Shown: one piece after another, positions 6,940 through 14,873 of the stretch | How the letters are laid out: each line of letters opens with the position of its first letter | Numbering within the stretch: the first letter of the stretch is position 1 | Source of the DNA: Dehalococcoidia bacterium | Lineage (GTDB): Bacteria > Chloroflexota > Dehalococcoidia > Lucifugimonadales > Lucifugimonadaceae | Assembly (NCBI GenBank): GCA_028278465.1 | Contig: JANQEF010000256.1 | Coordinates: 1 to 20,753 of the forward strand | DNA length: 20,753 nucleotides | Direction: 5' to 3' | Made by a program: the position numbers and the translations under genes | The notes under the pieces: model-generated | What the model saw: only the letters and a program-made list of their open reading frames with translations | Databases searched by the model: none | Told to the model about the DNA's origin: nothing

Positions 6940-8520
6940 ATGCTTGCCGTAGGTCTTCCCATGCGCCTCATTCGTCCAGCACGATCTCGCTACGGCCTCG
7001 CGGCGGCATTTTTCGTGGTCGCCGCCATGGCCGTCGGCTGCAGCTCCAGCGAGCCTGCGGGCGAACCCAACGGCGAACCAACGACCGCGCCGAGCCCGAC
7101 GTCCGAGATCACCCCGCCGACGCAAAACGTCAGCCCTCCCGATTCCACCGTCGAGCCGACCCCTCTCGCCGAACTGTCGCCCGAAGAGCTGCTCGATGAG
7201 CTGTTCGTCTGGGACGGCAGAGAGGTGCGAGTACGGGTCGTGCCGGAAGCGGTAAACGAAGCTCTTGCCAGCGGCGATGAGCGGTTCCTGCCGCCGCTGG
7301 TCGAACTGACCCGCTGGGTACTGCTGTTCCCGGAGCGCAACGCCGTCGAGGTGGCGCTGCGGGAGATGACCGGGCAGGACTACGAAGGCTTTGCCTTCTT
7401 CAACTGGTACTCGTGGCTCGGCCAGAACTACGAAGGCGAGGAGTTCGCGAACTACCCGGCGTGGAAAGCCCGGCTCTACAACCACATCGACCCGCGCTTC
7501 GCTCAGTGGTTCTTCAACGGCGTCGAATCGGAGATCCCGCTCTGGACCGCGCAGTGGGGCGGAGTTCGTTCGGACGGCATACCGCCGCTCGACGACCCGA
7601 CGATGATCACAGCGGGCGAAGCGATCTTCATGGAGCCGGACGAGCAGGTGTTCGGAGTCTTCATCAACGGCGACGCCCGTGCCTACCCGCTGCGCTTCAT
7701 GAACTGGCACGAGATGGCGAACGACGTGGTCGGTGGCAAACCGGTCACGCTCGCCTATTGAACGCTCTGTGGATCGGGCGTCCTGTACGACGCCGAGCTT
7801 GACGGGGAGACGCTGTCCTTCGGCTCGTCCGGCTTCCTGTACCAGTCGAACAAGCTGATGTTCGACCGCTCGACCCGCTCGCTGTGGCATGCGCTGACCG
7901 GCGAGCCTGTGTTGGGCCCGTTGGTCGGGAGCGGCAAGGCGCTTGAGCTGCTGCCTGTGACGGTGACGACGTGGGAGGAGTGGACGGCCGAGCATCCCGA
8001 GACGCTGACGATCGCCTTCAACACCGGTTTCCAGCGTCCGTACATCAAGCCGGGCCAGCCGGGCGCCGCTTACACGGCCTACTTCAAGGAGGCGGAGCTG
8101 ATGTTCCCGGTGTTCGAGCTGAACCCGCTGCTGGACGCCAAGACGCCGATCTACGCGCTGCGAGTTCCGGGCGAGTCAAAGGCGTACCCGATCGACATCG
8201 TGGCCGAGGAACGCGTGATCAACGATGTGTTCGATTCCCGGAACATCGTGGTGGTCGGCGACCCGGATGCGAGGTCGGCGCGGGTGTACGAGCGGTTCGG
8301 GCACGTATTCTCGCCGGGGCCGGATGCGAGGACGTTGATCGACAACGAATCGGGCCGGGCGTGGCGCGTCACTGAGGAGCGACTGCAGCCGGTCGGCACG
8401 CCAGGTTCGAACGAGACGACGCTTGAACAGTTCCCGGAGCGTTTGCCTGGACACCAGGCGTTTTGGTTCGGCTGGACCAATTTCTATCCCGATACAGAGC
8501 TGTACACGGGCGCGGAGTAG
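6940..8520 (+). CDS. DUF3179 lipoprotein with in-frame TGA at 7759-7761, candidate selenoprotein
   Basis: Read through its single TGA, this frame encodes a 526-residue DUF3179 protein. The N-terminus has a lipoprotein signal: basic start, hydrophobic core and the lipobox AMAVGC followed by a Ser/Pro/Thr-rich spacer, so the protein should be anchored outside the membrane. From about residue 245 comes the family core: FINGDARAYPLRFMNWHEM, then NDVVGGKPVTLAY, TGA, TLCGSGVLYD, later FGSSGFLYQSNKLMFDR and SLWHALTGEPVLGP. In DUF3179 proteins the TGA position is Cys (C-P-L-C type motif), so the read-through product would carry U-T-L-C, with U at residue 274. No other stop interrupts the 252 codons after it. 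DUF3179 function is not established; a C-x-x-C suggests redox or metal binding. ATG 6940 has GAGG upstream; ATG 6961 gives a neater signal peptide. If not Sec, the gene is a pseudogene or contains an error; automatic annotation would split it at 7761/7858. Confidence 0.8.
7759..7799 (+). promoter_or_regulatory. TGA codon with SECIS-like hairpin downstream
   Basis: Taking the base after TGA as 1, nucleotides 16-21 (GGCGUC, 7777-7782) pair perfectly with 28-33 (GACGCC, 7789-7794), enclosing the 6-nt loop CUGUAC (7783-7788) with a G at position 24 (7785). With a bulged G at 7776 the stem can extend by C7775-G7795 and U7774-A7796, then after an A-G mismatch by two weaker pairs (7771-7772 with 7798-7799). 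Bacterial SECIS elements lie right after the UGA, with a small apical loop about 16-37 nt downstream that contains a G recognised by SelB. Position, loop size and loop G fit. The stem is short and GC-rich sequence forms hairpins easily, so this supports but does not prove Sec insertion. Confidence 0.6.
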
Positions 8521-8643
8521 GTTCTGCGGCTGAGCCTCACACGCCTTCGCGCCCGTCGCGGTAGACTGATCGCACATCCGGCGCCGCAATCCGTCACACA
8601 AAAACCGGCGCCGGAACATGTAAACGGAACTGGAGAGCCAGCC

Positions 8644-9411
8644 ATGACCACCACGCAGCAGCAGACCAACGGAGCGACGCCCGCGGTGATGCCCGTAAAC
8701 GCCCGGCGCAAGCTGGAGCGAGGTCCTGCGATCTGGCTGGCGGGCGACCCGGAGGACCTGAAGGAGTGGATGCCGCGCGGCGCAGCAGGCATCGTCACCA
8801 ACACCGTCGTACTCAACGACATGGTCAAGAAATACGGCCAGATGACAGAGGTCGTGCAGCGCTACCTGGACATCACGGACAAGCCGGTAGCAGTCGAGAT
8901 CGACGGCCACTCGACGCAGGAGCTGCTGGACGTTGGCGAGGTGTTCGTGAAGATGGCGCCGGGTCAGATCATTTTAAAGATCCCTACCACCGAGTACGCG
9001 CTCGATGCTTTCGCAGAGCTGAAGAAGCAGGGCGTCGAGACCTACTGCACGACGGTGTTCACGCTGGCGCAGGCCGCAGCCGTGGCGCAGGCGGGTGTGA
9101 CGCATGTCCTGCCGTTCTGTGAGCCGTACCGCGAGGTGGGCGGCGACCCGACGAAGCTGATCCGAGAGTGCAAGGCGATGTTCGACGGCTGGGAGGACAG
9201 GCCGTACATCACCGCGGCGCTGGTGAGGTCGGTGGAGACTGCGGAGGCGTGCCTGCGGGATGGCGCCGACGGCATCATCATCTTCTGGCCGATCTTCCGC
9301 GACATGCTGCAGAGCAAGCTGACGACGGAGTGGAACGCCACGTTCCTGGACCAGTGGAACCAGATGTACGACGCCGGCCTGCTCGAAGGCGTGCCAGTAG
9401 TGAGGCACTAG
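8644..9411 (+). CDS. Transaldolase-family protein (transaldolase/fructose-6-phosphate aldolase-like)
   Basis: The 255-residue product has a TIM-barrel transaldolase-like sequence. After an unconserved 25-residue start come WLAGDPEDLKEW and GIVTNTVVLND, matching the first strands of the family (D for substrate activation, T-N-P type segment). ILKIPTTEYAL follows, with K112 at the place of the Schiff-base lysine (V-K-I-P-x-T). TTVFTLAQAAAVAQAGVTHV matches the next strands. The usual phosphate-binding S-P-F-V-G-R is changed to LPFCEPYREVGGD, so the substrate may differ from fructose 6-phosphate or sedoheptulose 7-phosphate. It is somewhat longer than the 215-220 residues of short FSA/TalC proteins. 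The ATG at 8644 has a good ribosome binding site (GGAG at 8632-8635, eight nt spacing). It stands alone between the DUF3179 gene and a hairpin-rich spacer. Confidence 0.8.
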   Translation: MTTTQQQTNGATPAVMPVNARRKLERGPAIWLAGDPEDLKEWMPRGAAGIVTNTVVLNDMVKKYGQMTEVVQRYLDITDKPVAVEIDGHSTQELLDVGEVFVKMAPGQIILKIPTTEYALDAFAELKKQGVETYCTTVFTLAQAAAVAQAGVTHVLPFCEPYREVGGDPTKLIRECKAMFDGWEDRPYITAALVRSVETAEACLRDGADGIIIFWPIFRDMLQSKLTTEWNATFLDQWNQMYDAGLLEGVPVVRH

Positions 9412-9614
9412 AGACGGGCGTTCGGCCGACGGTCCTCCCTCCCTGCCGGGGAGGGACGGGTGCCCGCTTGCGGGCGCGGGCGGGTCGGTTGTGTTTGGTA
9501 GGGGCGCTGCTTGCCGCGCCCGGTGGCGCCGAAGGCGGCACGACTGCTTGTCCTGATGAGACGAATGACCCTCCCCCTTGACCCCCTCCCAAGCTGGGAG
9601 GGGGAACGGCGCCC
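9412..9614. repeat. Hairpin-rich spacer between convergent genes
   Basis: This 203-base spacer has at least three GC-rich inverted repeats. TCCCTCCC pairs with GGGAGGGA around a 5-nt loop (9436-9456). GGGCGC pairs with GCGCCC around 8 nt (9502-9521). CCCCCTCCC pairs perfectly with GGGAGGGGG around AAGCT (9582-9604). A smaller GCCCG/CGGGC hairpin lies at 9462-9475. The AAGCTGGGAGG core of the third recurs at 17710-17720 and 17888-17898, so this is a dispersed intergenic repeat and not one local structure. None has a clear U-tract, but lying between two convergent genes the hairpins could act as transcript ends for both. No gene is seen here. Confidence 0.7.
9582..9604. terminator. 9-bp perfect hairpin, possible bidirectional transcript end
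   Basis: A 9-bp perfect stem with a 5-nt AAGCT loop lies 10 nt past the stop codon (minus strand) of the double-kinase gene and 170 nt past the transaldolase-like gene. A poly-U tract is absent on either strand, so intrinsic termination is uncertain; it may instead protect 3' ends or be only a member of the repeat family. Confidence 0.35.
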
Positions 9615-11231
9615 CTACCCTGAATTCGCCAACATCGCCTTCCACAGCCCGCGAAACACATTCGCCGCCACTTCGTCCCCATCTCTACCCGTATCCACCC
9701 TCACCACAGCGTCCGCCTCATCGTCCGACACCGGCTCCCACTCCCGCACTTGCGCCGCATGCACCTCCGGCCGTCCTTCCGACTCCGACTCGCCGCCTGC
9801 AAAACGCTCCTCAAGCCTCCTCACAGCCTCTGAACCCTCCAGCGAGCACTCGACAACCACCGTCATCACACCAGCGTCCCTGCCAACATCCAGCGACTCC
9901 CTCCTGTGCCGCCGCTGCAGGTGCGTGCCGTCCATCACCATCGACTCGCCCGACGCAAGCGCCTCCGCCGCCTGCCTGTGCATCTCCGCATACGTCCGGC
10001 GCGACATCTCCGCCGTGTAGATGCCACTGGACAGCCCAGAGCCGCTGCGCTCCGCTCGTCCGATGCCTGCTAACTCGCGCCGGATCACATCCGTCTGCAG
10101 GTGTCGGGCGCCCCAGCGCTCCGCCACCAGCCTCGCCACCGTGCTCTTGCCCGTGCCGGTTACACCCGAAGTGATCGCCAGGAATCTTTTCCGCTCACCT
10201 GCAACGATGTACTCCGCCAGCTGCAGGTACGCATTCGCATTCTCGACATGCGCCTCCCGATCTCCCGCCTCAGCCTGTTCCGCCATGATCGATGCCGCCA
10301 TGCACCTGACCATAGCCCGGTAAGACTCGTAGAACGGCAGGAGATCGCGAATCTCGCTATCACCCGAAGCAGCCACATACTCATCCACCAGCGACTCGGC
10401 CAGATCGGCATGCTCGAGCCGCTTCAGGTCCATCGACAGGAACGCAAGGTCGGCCGCCGGGTCGATGTAGACGAAGCTGTCGTTGAACTCGATGCAGTCG
10501 ATCACCTGCACCGACCACTCTCCTGAGCCATCCCTTTCCAGGAAGATGTTGCCGGCATGCAGATCGCCGTGGCACATGCGCGGCCTGCCGGCTGCATGAC
10601 GCCGCGCAATCAGGTTGCCGCACTGCTCGATGAACTGCTCTGAGTATGCTGAGACGTTCGCAAACGCCGCTTGGTCCAGCTCCTCCTGCGCATGCTCGGC
10701 AACACGGCCCAGGTTACCCAGCACGATGCCCGAGACGGCTTCAACCGTACCGAACTCCTTCGGCGCCGCCGCTGCGTTCTCGTGAAACTCGACCAGGAGC
10801 CGGGCGATCTGTCTCACCTCATCCGCGCCCACTGCGCCATCAGCCAGCAGCGCATCAAGCTGGTTCTCTGACCGCAGCCGCCGCATCTTCAGCGCCCAGT
10901 CCACCTGCTCTCCCTCGCCACCGACACCGAACTCGCCTGTCTCCGCGACGAAGTTCACCGGCTCGACCGACAGGTAGACGTCGTGCGAGAGGCGCTGGTT
11001 CATCTCCAGTTCGCGCGCCGAAAGCTGATGCCTCAGCTCAGGCGTCGAGAAGTCGCAAAACCCGAAATCGACCGGCTTCTTCACCTTGTAGGCAAAGTCG
11101 CCGGCCAGGAACACGTCGGAGATGTGGGTCGAGATCCGTTGAACTCCGCCTGGCGCCGCGTACGGGTAGGCGTCGGCGCGCATCAGCGACTCCACGAGCC
11201 GTTCGCGGCCAGGGTCTGGTCCCTCGGTCAT
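9615..11231 (-). CDS. Bifunctional APH-like kinase / P-loop (AAA) kinase
   Basis: The 538-residue product fuses two kinase domains. Residues about 30-345 form an aminoglycoside-phosphotransferase/choline-kinase-like fold: YKVKKPVDFGF (nucleotide-binding lysine region), the catalytic loop CHGDLHAGNIFL (H221, D223, N228) and the metal-binding VIDCIEFND (D245). Residues about 349-538 form a P-loop kinase with Walker A GVTGTGKST (356-364) and a later VMDGTHLQRR segment as in gluconate/zeta-toxin-like small-molecule kinases. The combination corresponds to the known COG2187-COG0645 fusion, whose substrates are not established; the N-terminal domain need not confer antibiotic resistance. The ATG at 11231 lies only 4 nt after the stop of the upstream histidine phosphatase gene, so the two are almost certainly co-transcribed. 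Confidence 0.9.
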   Translation of the reverse strand: MTEGPDPGRERLVESLMRADAYPYAAPGGVQRISTHISDVFLAGDFAYKVKKPVDFGFCDFSTPELRHQLSARELEMNQRLSHDVYLSVEPVNFVAETGEFGVGGEGEQVDWALKMRRLRSENQLDALLADGAVGADEVRQIARLLVEFHENAAAAPKEFGTVEAVSGIVLGNLGRVAEHAQEELDQAAFANVSAYSEQFIEQCGNLIARRHAAGRPRMCHGDLHAGNIFLERDGSGEWSVQVIDCIEFNDSFVYIDPAADLAFLSMDLKRLEHADLAESLVDEYVAASGDSEIRDLLPFYESYRAMVRCMAASIMAEQAEAGDREAHVENANAYLQLAEYIVAGERKRFLAITSGVTGTGKSTVARLVAERWGARHLQTDVIRRELAGIGRAERSGSGLSSGIYTAEMSRRTYAEMHRQAAEALASGESMVMDGTHLQRRHRRESLDVGRDAGVMTVVVECSLEGSEAVRRLEERFAGGESESEGRPEVHAAQVREWEPVSDDEADAVVRVDTGRDGDEVAANVFRGLWKAMLANSG

Positions 11232-11235
11232 CGGG

Positions 11236-11949
11236 TCACGGTACCACCGTGTCTCCCTGGATCACGCCCTCGCGGATTACGTCGCCGATCTCTTCGGTGT
11301 GAGCGTGGTCGTTGATCGTGACGACCGACCAGCCGGACCTGCCGAACCGCAGGCGTGAGATCGCCGTGTTGTGGATCTCGGTACGGCGGATGAAGGTGCT
11401 GTCCCAGTTCGTGATGTAGTGCAGCAGAGTGCGCAGCGTGACGCCGTGCGAGACTATGGCGATGGTGTGGGTGCCGGGCTTCTCGTGCCATTCCGGGTTG
11501 TAGATGATCTCGTCCTCGAGCCAGTTGCCAGCCCGGCGCTCCACGGCACGCTCCGACTCACCGTCGGCGGGCTGGAACCACTTCCCTTTCTCGGCCGAGA
11601 TGAACCTTAGCTCCATGGTCCACACGTCGTCCGCCTGCTTGCCGCGCCAGGCGGGCACCTGCCGCTCGATGATCTGCGGCACACGTTCGAACTGTGCGCC
11701 GTCGAGGCCCATGCCCTTCAGCATGCCCTCAGTCGTCTGCACCGCGCGGGCCAGCGTCGATGAGTAGATGCGGTCGAACTTCACACCCTGCCGCAGCAGC
11801 CTCTCGCCAAGCGCGAACGACTGCTTGTGACCGCGCTTGGTCATCGGAGCGTCGAAGTTGGCACCGGCCGCGATGCCGGGCTGGATGTTGTTCTCCGACT
11901 CGCCGTGGCGGATGAAGAAGAAATCGAAAAGCACGTTGTCGTGGATCAT
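11236..11949 (-). CDS. Histidine phosphatase (phosphoglycerate mutase-like) family protein
   Basis: From the ATG at 11949 the product has 237 residues and begins MIHDNVLFDFFFIRHGESENN. The RHG motif holds the histidine that becomes phosphorylated. TKRGHKQSFALGERL, then IYSSTLARAVQT (second Arg), a Glu-rich region near ERQVPAW, and IVSHGVTLRTLLHY (second catalytic His) complete the branch-1 signature. Such enzymes remove phosphate from sugars, cofactors or other small molecules, or act as mutases; the substrate cannot be told. The frame extends upstream to 12105, but that part (Arg-rich, no homology) overlaps the end of the preceding gene, and the family start fits MIHDNVLFDF. It is followed 4 nt later by the double kinase, suggesting paired kinase/phosphatase chemistry on a related metabolite, which is inference. 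Confidence 0.92.
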   Translation of the reverse strand: MIHDNVLFDFFFIRHGESENNIQPGIAAGANFDAPMTKRGHKQSFALGERLLRQGVKFDRIYSSTLARAVQTTEGMLKGMGLDGAQFERVPQIIERQVPAWRGKQADDVWTMELRFISAEKGKWFQPADGESERAVERRAGNWLEDEIIYNPEWHEKPGTHTIAIVSHGVTLRTLLHYITNWDSTFIRRTEIHNTAISRLRFGRSGWSVVTINDHAHTEEIGDVIREGVIQGDTVVP

Positions 11950-12070
11950 GCATAGAAGCTCGAGTCGGGTCTGGCGGCTGAAATGGCGGACGAGACGGCG
12001 CGCGTCCCATGCCTGATGTTGGGCCCGGCAGGTTAAGGGCGGTGAACGATAGCGCCTTCGGAAGACAATT

Positions 12071-14722
12071 CTACGGCGCGGTCCAGACGGCGTCCTGCAG
12101 CCCACTGTGCGCGGTCCGCTCAGGGGGCAGGTCAGCTACTAATCGCTGCAACGCTATCTGCTCGAATTCGTCCATCAAGTCTGTCATGGTGAGCAGATCG
12201 GTCGTCCACTCCTCGACATCGTCATCTAACAGGTCGACCAGCTGGTTGAAGAGCACCCATGCAGAGGCTGAGTCGAGTTTGCCGTCTGTGCGCAGCTGAT
12301 CGGCCAGTCCGAGGTCCTGCGGGTCCGATAGCGCCTGTGTCCAGAGCAGCCTGTACCCGATGTCGTGCTCGGTCCCACGCTCCCGCCTGAGGTCGAAGAC
12401 AAACTCGAACTGGTCGCGAGCCGGCGCCACATCCGGGAACTCGCCGAGTTCCATCCCCATGTACTCCTCGATTGCGCGCCACGCGGCGGCCTCGAAGATC
12501 TGCGCCTGTGCCTCAAACAGCCCGCGGGCATTCATCGAGAACGGCAGCTCCGTCTGGTCGGGGTTTCGCAGGTCCTGCAGCCCGTGGCCGAGCTCGTGCA
12601 AGTATGTGCCCAGCGCCTCGATCGGCGAAAGGCCGAGGTCGACGAAGATGTGTATCTGGCCGTTCGACCGTGTCTTGAAGCCGATCTCGCCCCGGACGCC
12701 GCTGCAGAACCCGAACGCCTCTTCGTAGTCGCTGACGGTCATCGTTATCCACTCGGACATGCATGTGGCGGTGGACTCGTCGCGGAACCGGGCCGTCGGC
12801 AGGAAGTGGAGCGCGTAGCCCTCCTCGTTGACGTCTCTGCCGGTGAGCAGGAAGTAAGCGGCGCGGCCGGCGGCGATGACCTCTGGCGTCCAGTCACGCG
12901 CTCCCGCGACGGGCACGCTCGCCGGCCTCAACTCGCGCCTCATCCCCTCGAAGATCGGCGCCAGAGCGGCCCTGATCTCCTCGTCCGACATCTCGAACGG
13001 CTCCGTGGCAGGCTCCGGGCCGTCGTGCCAGGTGAAGGTCCGCTCGAACACGTTGTCCGTCTCGTCGAGCTCCCTGAACAGTCCATCCGGGTCCAGCACG
13101 ATTCGGACCACGTGCTCACCGGGCTCAAGCGAATCTGCAGGCAGCGTAATGTGGTCCTTCCAGATAAGACCGACGTTGCTACTGCCCGACGTGAAGTTGC
13201 GACGTTTTACGAACTGGCCGTCGACCAGTATGTCGGCCCGCAACTGGTTGGTCAGCGGCAGGCTGAACCGGCTGGCATTCGTGAACGAGAAATCGATGCG
13301 CGTAGTCTTGCCAGTTTCGAGCCAGCCGTCTTTGCCCGCCGTCGCGAGCGGGCTCGCGACGTAGACGCTCGCCGTGATTCCCGAGTCCCAGCCGAACGGC
13401 CGGAAGGGCATCAGGTTGGCTCGTGTCAACGGCACACGGGCCGGTGGCTCCAGGGTGACCGGCTCTGCCGGCGGGGACGGTTCGCCCGTGCCCCACACGA
13501 ACTCGATCTCATACTCGTTGTCCGTCTCATCCGACTCCGCTATCCGGTCGAGCGGGTCGACGACGACCTTCAATGTGTGCGGTCCGGGCGAGATATCGAT
13601 GATGTCACGCAGGTCGTCTATGTCGACATTGACCGGCTCGTCTGAGCCCAGGTTCGCCCAACGACCGCGCCTGATCAGCATTCCGTCGAAGTAGAGATCG
13701 ACTTCGAAGGGCTGGTCGACGTACTGGATCGAGAAGTTGCCGGCCGTGTACGACACGTAAGTCGGTGCATCCACCGACAGCTTGCCAGAGAGCGGGTCAT
13801 CGGGGTGGCTGGAAGCAAAGATCGGCTCGCTCTTGCCCTTCGGCAGCCCGACTATCAGGTTGGGCCGCAGCTCGGTGGGAAGATCCGGGCCGTCCCGGGT
13901 GCCGACCAGTGAGATGGAGCGCACGACCTTGTTGTCCGTCTCGTCCGACTCGTTGACCCGGCCAGTCGGATCGACGACGATCGATGCCTCGTAGGTGCCG
14001 GCAGGCAGGTCCATACCGGAGAACAGACCTTCGACCTGCTCCACGAAGAGAAACGTGTTCCGGGTCAGTCCTTCAGCCACCCAGGTGGCGATCACGCGGT
14101 CATCTAGCCGCAACTCGATGGTGAACGTCTCCCTGATGTCGTGCGGACTTGCGTTTCTGACCTGCCAGCTAACCAGCAGGTCCTCAGCGGGTGTGTGTTC
14201 CGCAGTCTGATCCACGCCCTGGATGTGCAGGGAAAGAATGTCTATCGGGAGGCTGAGGTTCTGCAACGTCCTTCCCGGCGGCTGCGGAGTCGGGAACGGT
14301 CCTTTGGGAACCGCTGGCGGGACCGGCGGAGGCTCTACGGGGACAGGGAAGCGCTGCAGCACGGGGAAGGCAGATATGGCGTCTGCGGTTGCGCCCGGCC
14401 CCGGCGTCGGTGATGGCGTAGGAAACGGTGTGGGCGACGGACTGGGCGTCGGTGAAGGGCTTGGCGTCGGCGATGGAGCGCTGGTGGCCGTCGGGCCCGG
14501 TGAAGGCGTGCTCGTAGGATCAACCGGCGTGCCGGCAGTTGGCGTAGCGGTAGGCTCGAGTGGCGTGGCGGTCGGATCAGGCTGCGTGGGCGTATCGGCG
14601 GGCGATACAGGCGTCGGCGTCGCAGACGCAGGGGTGCAGGCTGCGAGCAGCGCCACCAGGAACACGGTGGCGGCCAGGACTCTCGGCTTCGCGGGCACTA
14701 TCGCCACTCTCCTGCGAGTCAT
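12071..14722 (-). CDS. Lipoprotein with Pro/Thr linker, three CARDB repeats and a HExxH metallopeptidase-like domain
   Basis: From the ATG at 14722 the product has 883 residues. A lipoprotein signal ends in LLAAC (Cys 29). Residues about 30-112 are a Thr/Pro/Ser/Ala-rich linker (TPSPTPSPSPTP repeats), likely spanning the cell envelope. Three CARDB-like Ig-type repeats follow (about 175-275, 315-412, 470-566), each ending in a SDETDN or LDETDN type signature. The C-terminal part (about 575-883) has TYLHELGHGLQD (HELGH at 709-713), a zinc-metallopeptidase motif, with GLFEAQAQIFEAAAW downstream offering a Glu (about 738) as third ligand in the gluzincin manner. It is probably an exported surface protein that binds and cleaves or holds another protein or glycan; no close named family is recognised. 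In-frame ATGs at 14743 and 14785 exist; 14722 gives the best signal peptide and has GGAG at 11 nt. It lies upstream of the phosphatase-kinase pair on the same strand. Confidence 0.85.
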   Translation of the reverse strand: MTRRRVAIVPAKPRVLAATVFLVALLAACTPASATPTPVSPADTPTQPDPTATPLEPTATPTAGTPVDPTSTPSPGPTATSAPSPTPSPSPTPSPSPTPFPTPSPTPGPGATADAISAFPVLQRFPVPVEPPPVPPAVPKGPFPTPQPPGRTLQNLSLPIDILSLHIQGVDQTAEHTPAEDLLVSWQVRNASPHDIRETFTIELRLDDRVIATWVAEGLTRNTFLFVEQVEGLFSGMDLPAGTYEASIVVDPTGRVNESDETDNKVVRSISLVGTRDGPDLPTELRPNLIVGLPKGKSEPIFASSHPDDPLSGKLSVDAPTYVSYTAGNFSIQYVDQPFEVDLYFDGMLIRRGRWANLGSDEPVNVDIDDLRDIIDISPGPHTLKVVVDPLDRIAESDETDNEYEIEFVWGTGEPSPPAEPVTLEPPARVPLTRANLMPFRPFGWDSGITASVYVASPLATAGKDGWLETGKTTRIDFSFTNASRFSLPLTNQLRADILVDGQFVKRRNFTSGSSNVGLIWKDHITLPADSLEPGEHVVRIVLDPDGLFRELDETDNVFERTFTWHDGPEPATEPFEMSDEEIRAALAPIFEGMRRELRPASVPVAGARDWTPEVIAAGRAAYFLLTGRDVNEEGYALHFLPTARFRDESTATCMSEWITMTVSDYEEAFGFCSGVRGEIGFKTRSNGQIHIFVDLGLSPIEALGTYLHELGHGLQDLRNPDQTELPFSMNARGLFEAQAQIFEAAAWRAIEEYMGMELGEFPDVAPARDQFEFVFDLRRERGTEHDIGYRLLWTQALSDPQDLGLADQLRTDGKLDSASAWVLFNQLVDLLDDDVEEWTTDLLTMTDLMDEFEQIALQRLVADLPPERTAHSGLQDAVWTAP

Positions 14723-14873
14723 CTCCAACCGGACTCCGATCATATCGCTCGTCAGGCCAACCTGACCCGCACCGTAGACCCGCATTAAGTGTTAAAAAGA
14801 GGCGGAGATATCGGATAGCGACCAGGCCGACCCGCACGCGCCCTTGCCGGTGCGCCGGCAACAGGAGACCGAA

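Noticed and set aside
6892..7995. Long open frame on the minus strand across the DUF3179 gene, including its TGA
   Set aside because: It has an Arg-rich, unrecognisable translation, whereas the plus strand gives a lipoprotein signal and DUF3179 motifs on both sides of the TGA. It is an antisense effect of GC-rich codons.
6940..8520. Treating the DUF3179 locus as a simple pseudogene or two genes
   Set aside because: There is one TGA, at a conserved Cys codon, with no frameshift or other stop and intact motifs on both sides. Decay is possible but less well supported than selenocysteine; sequencing error cannot be excluded.
9412..9614. CRISPR array
   Set aside because: There are hairpins and dispersed repeats but no regularly spaced identical repeats with unique spacers, and no cas genes.
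9615..11231. Aminoglycoside resistance gene
   Set aside because: The APH-like fold is general to many small-molecule kinases, and the fusion to a P-loop kinase points to a metabolic role; no evidence of resistance.
11950..12105. Extended N-terminus of the histidine phosphatase
   Set aside because: The extra 52 residues are Arg-rich without homology and overlap the end of the lipoprotein gene; the RHG motif lies at the usual distance from the ATG at 11949.
12365..13645. 426-codon open frame on the plus strand, antisense to the CARDB lipoprotein
   Set aside because: The composition is typical of antisense frames in GC-rich genes, with no recognisable domain and no ribosome binding site. The minus strand has CARDB and HELGH motifs.
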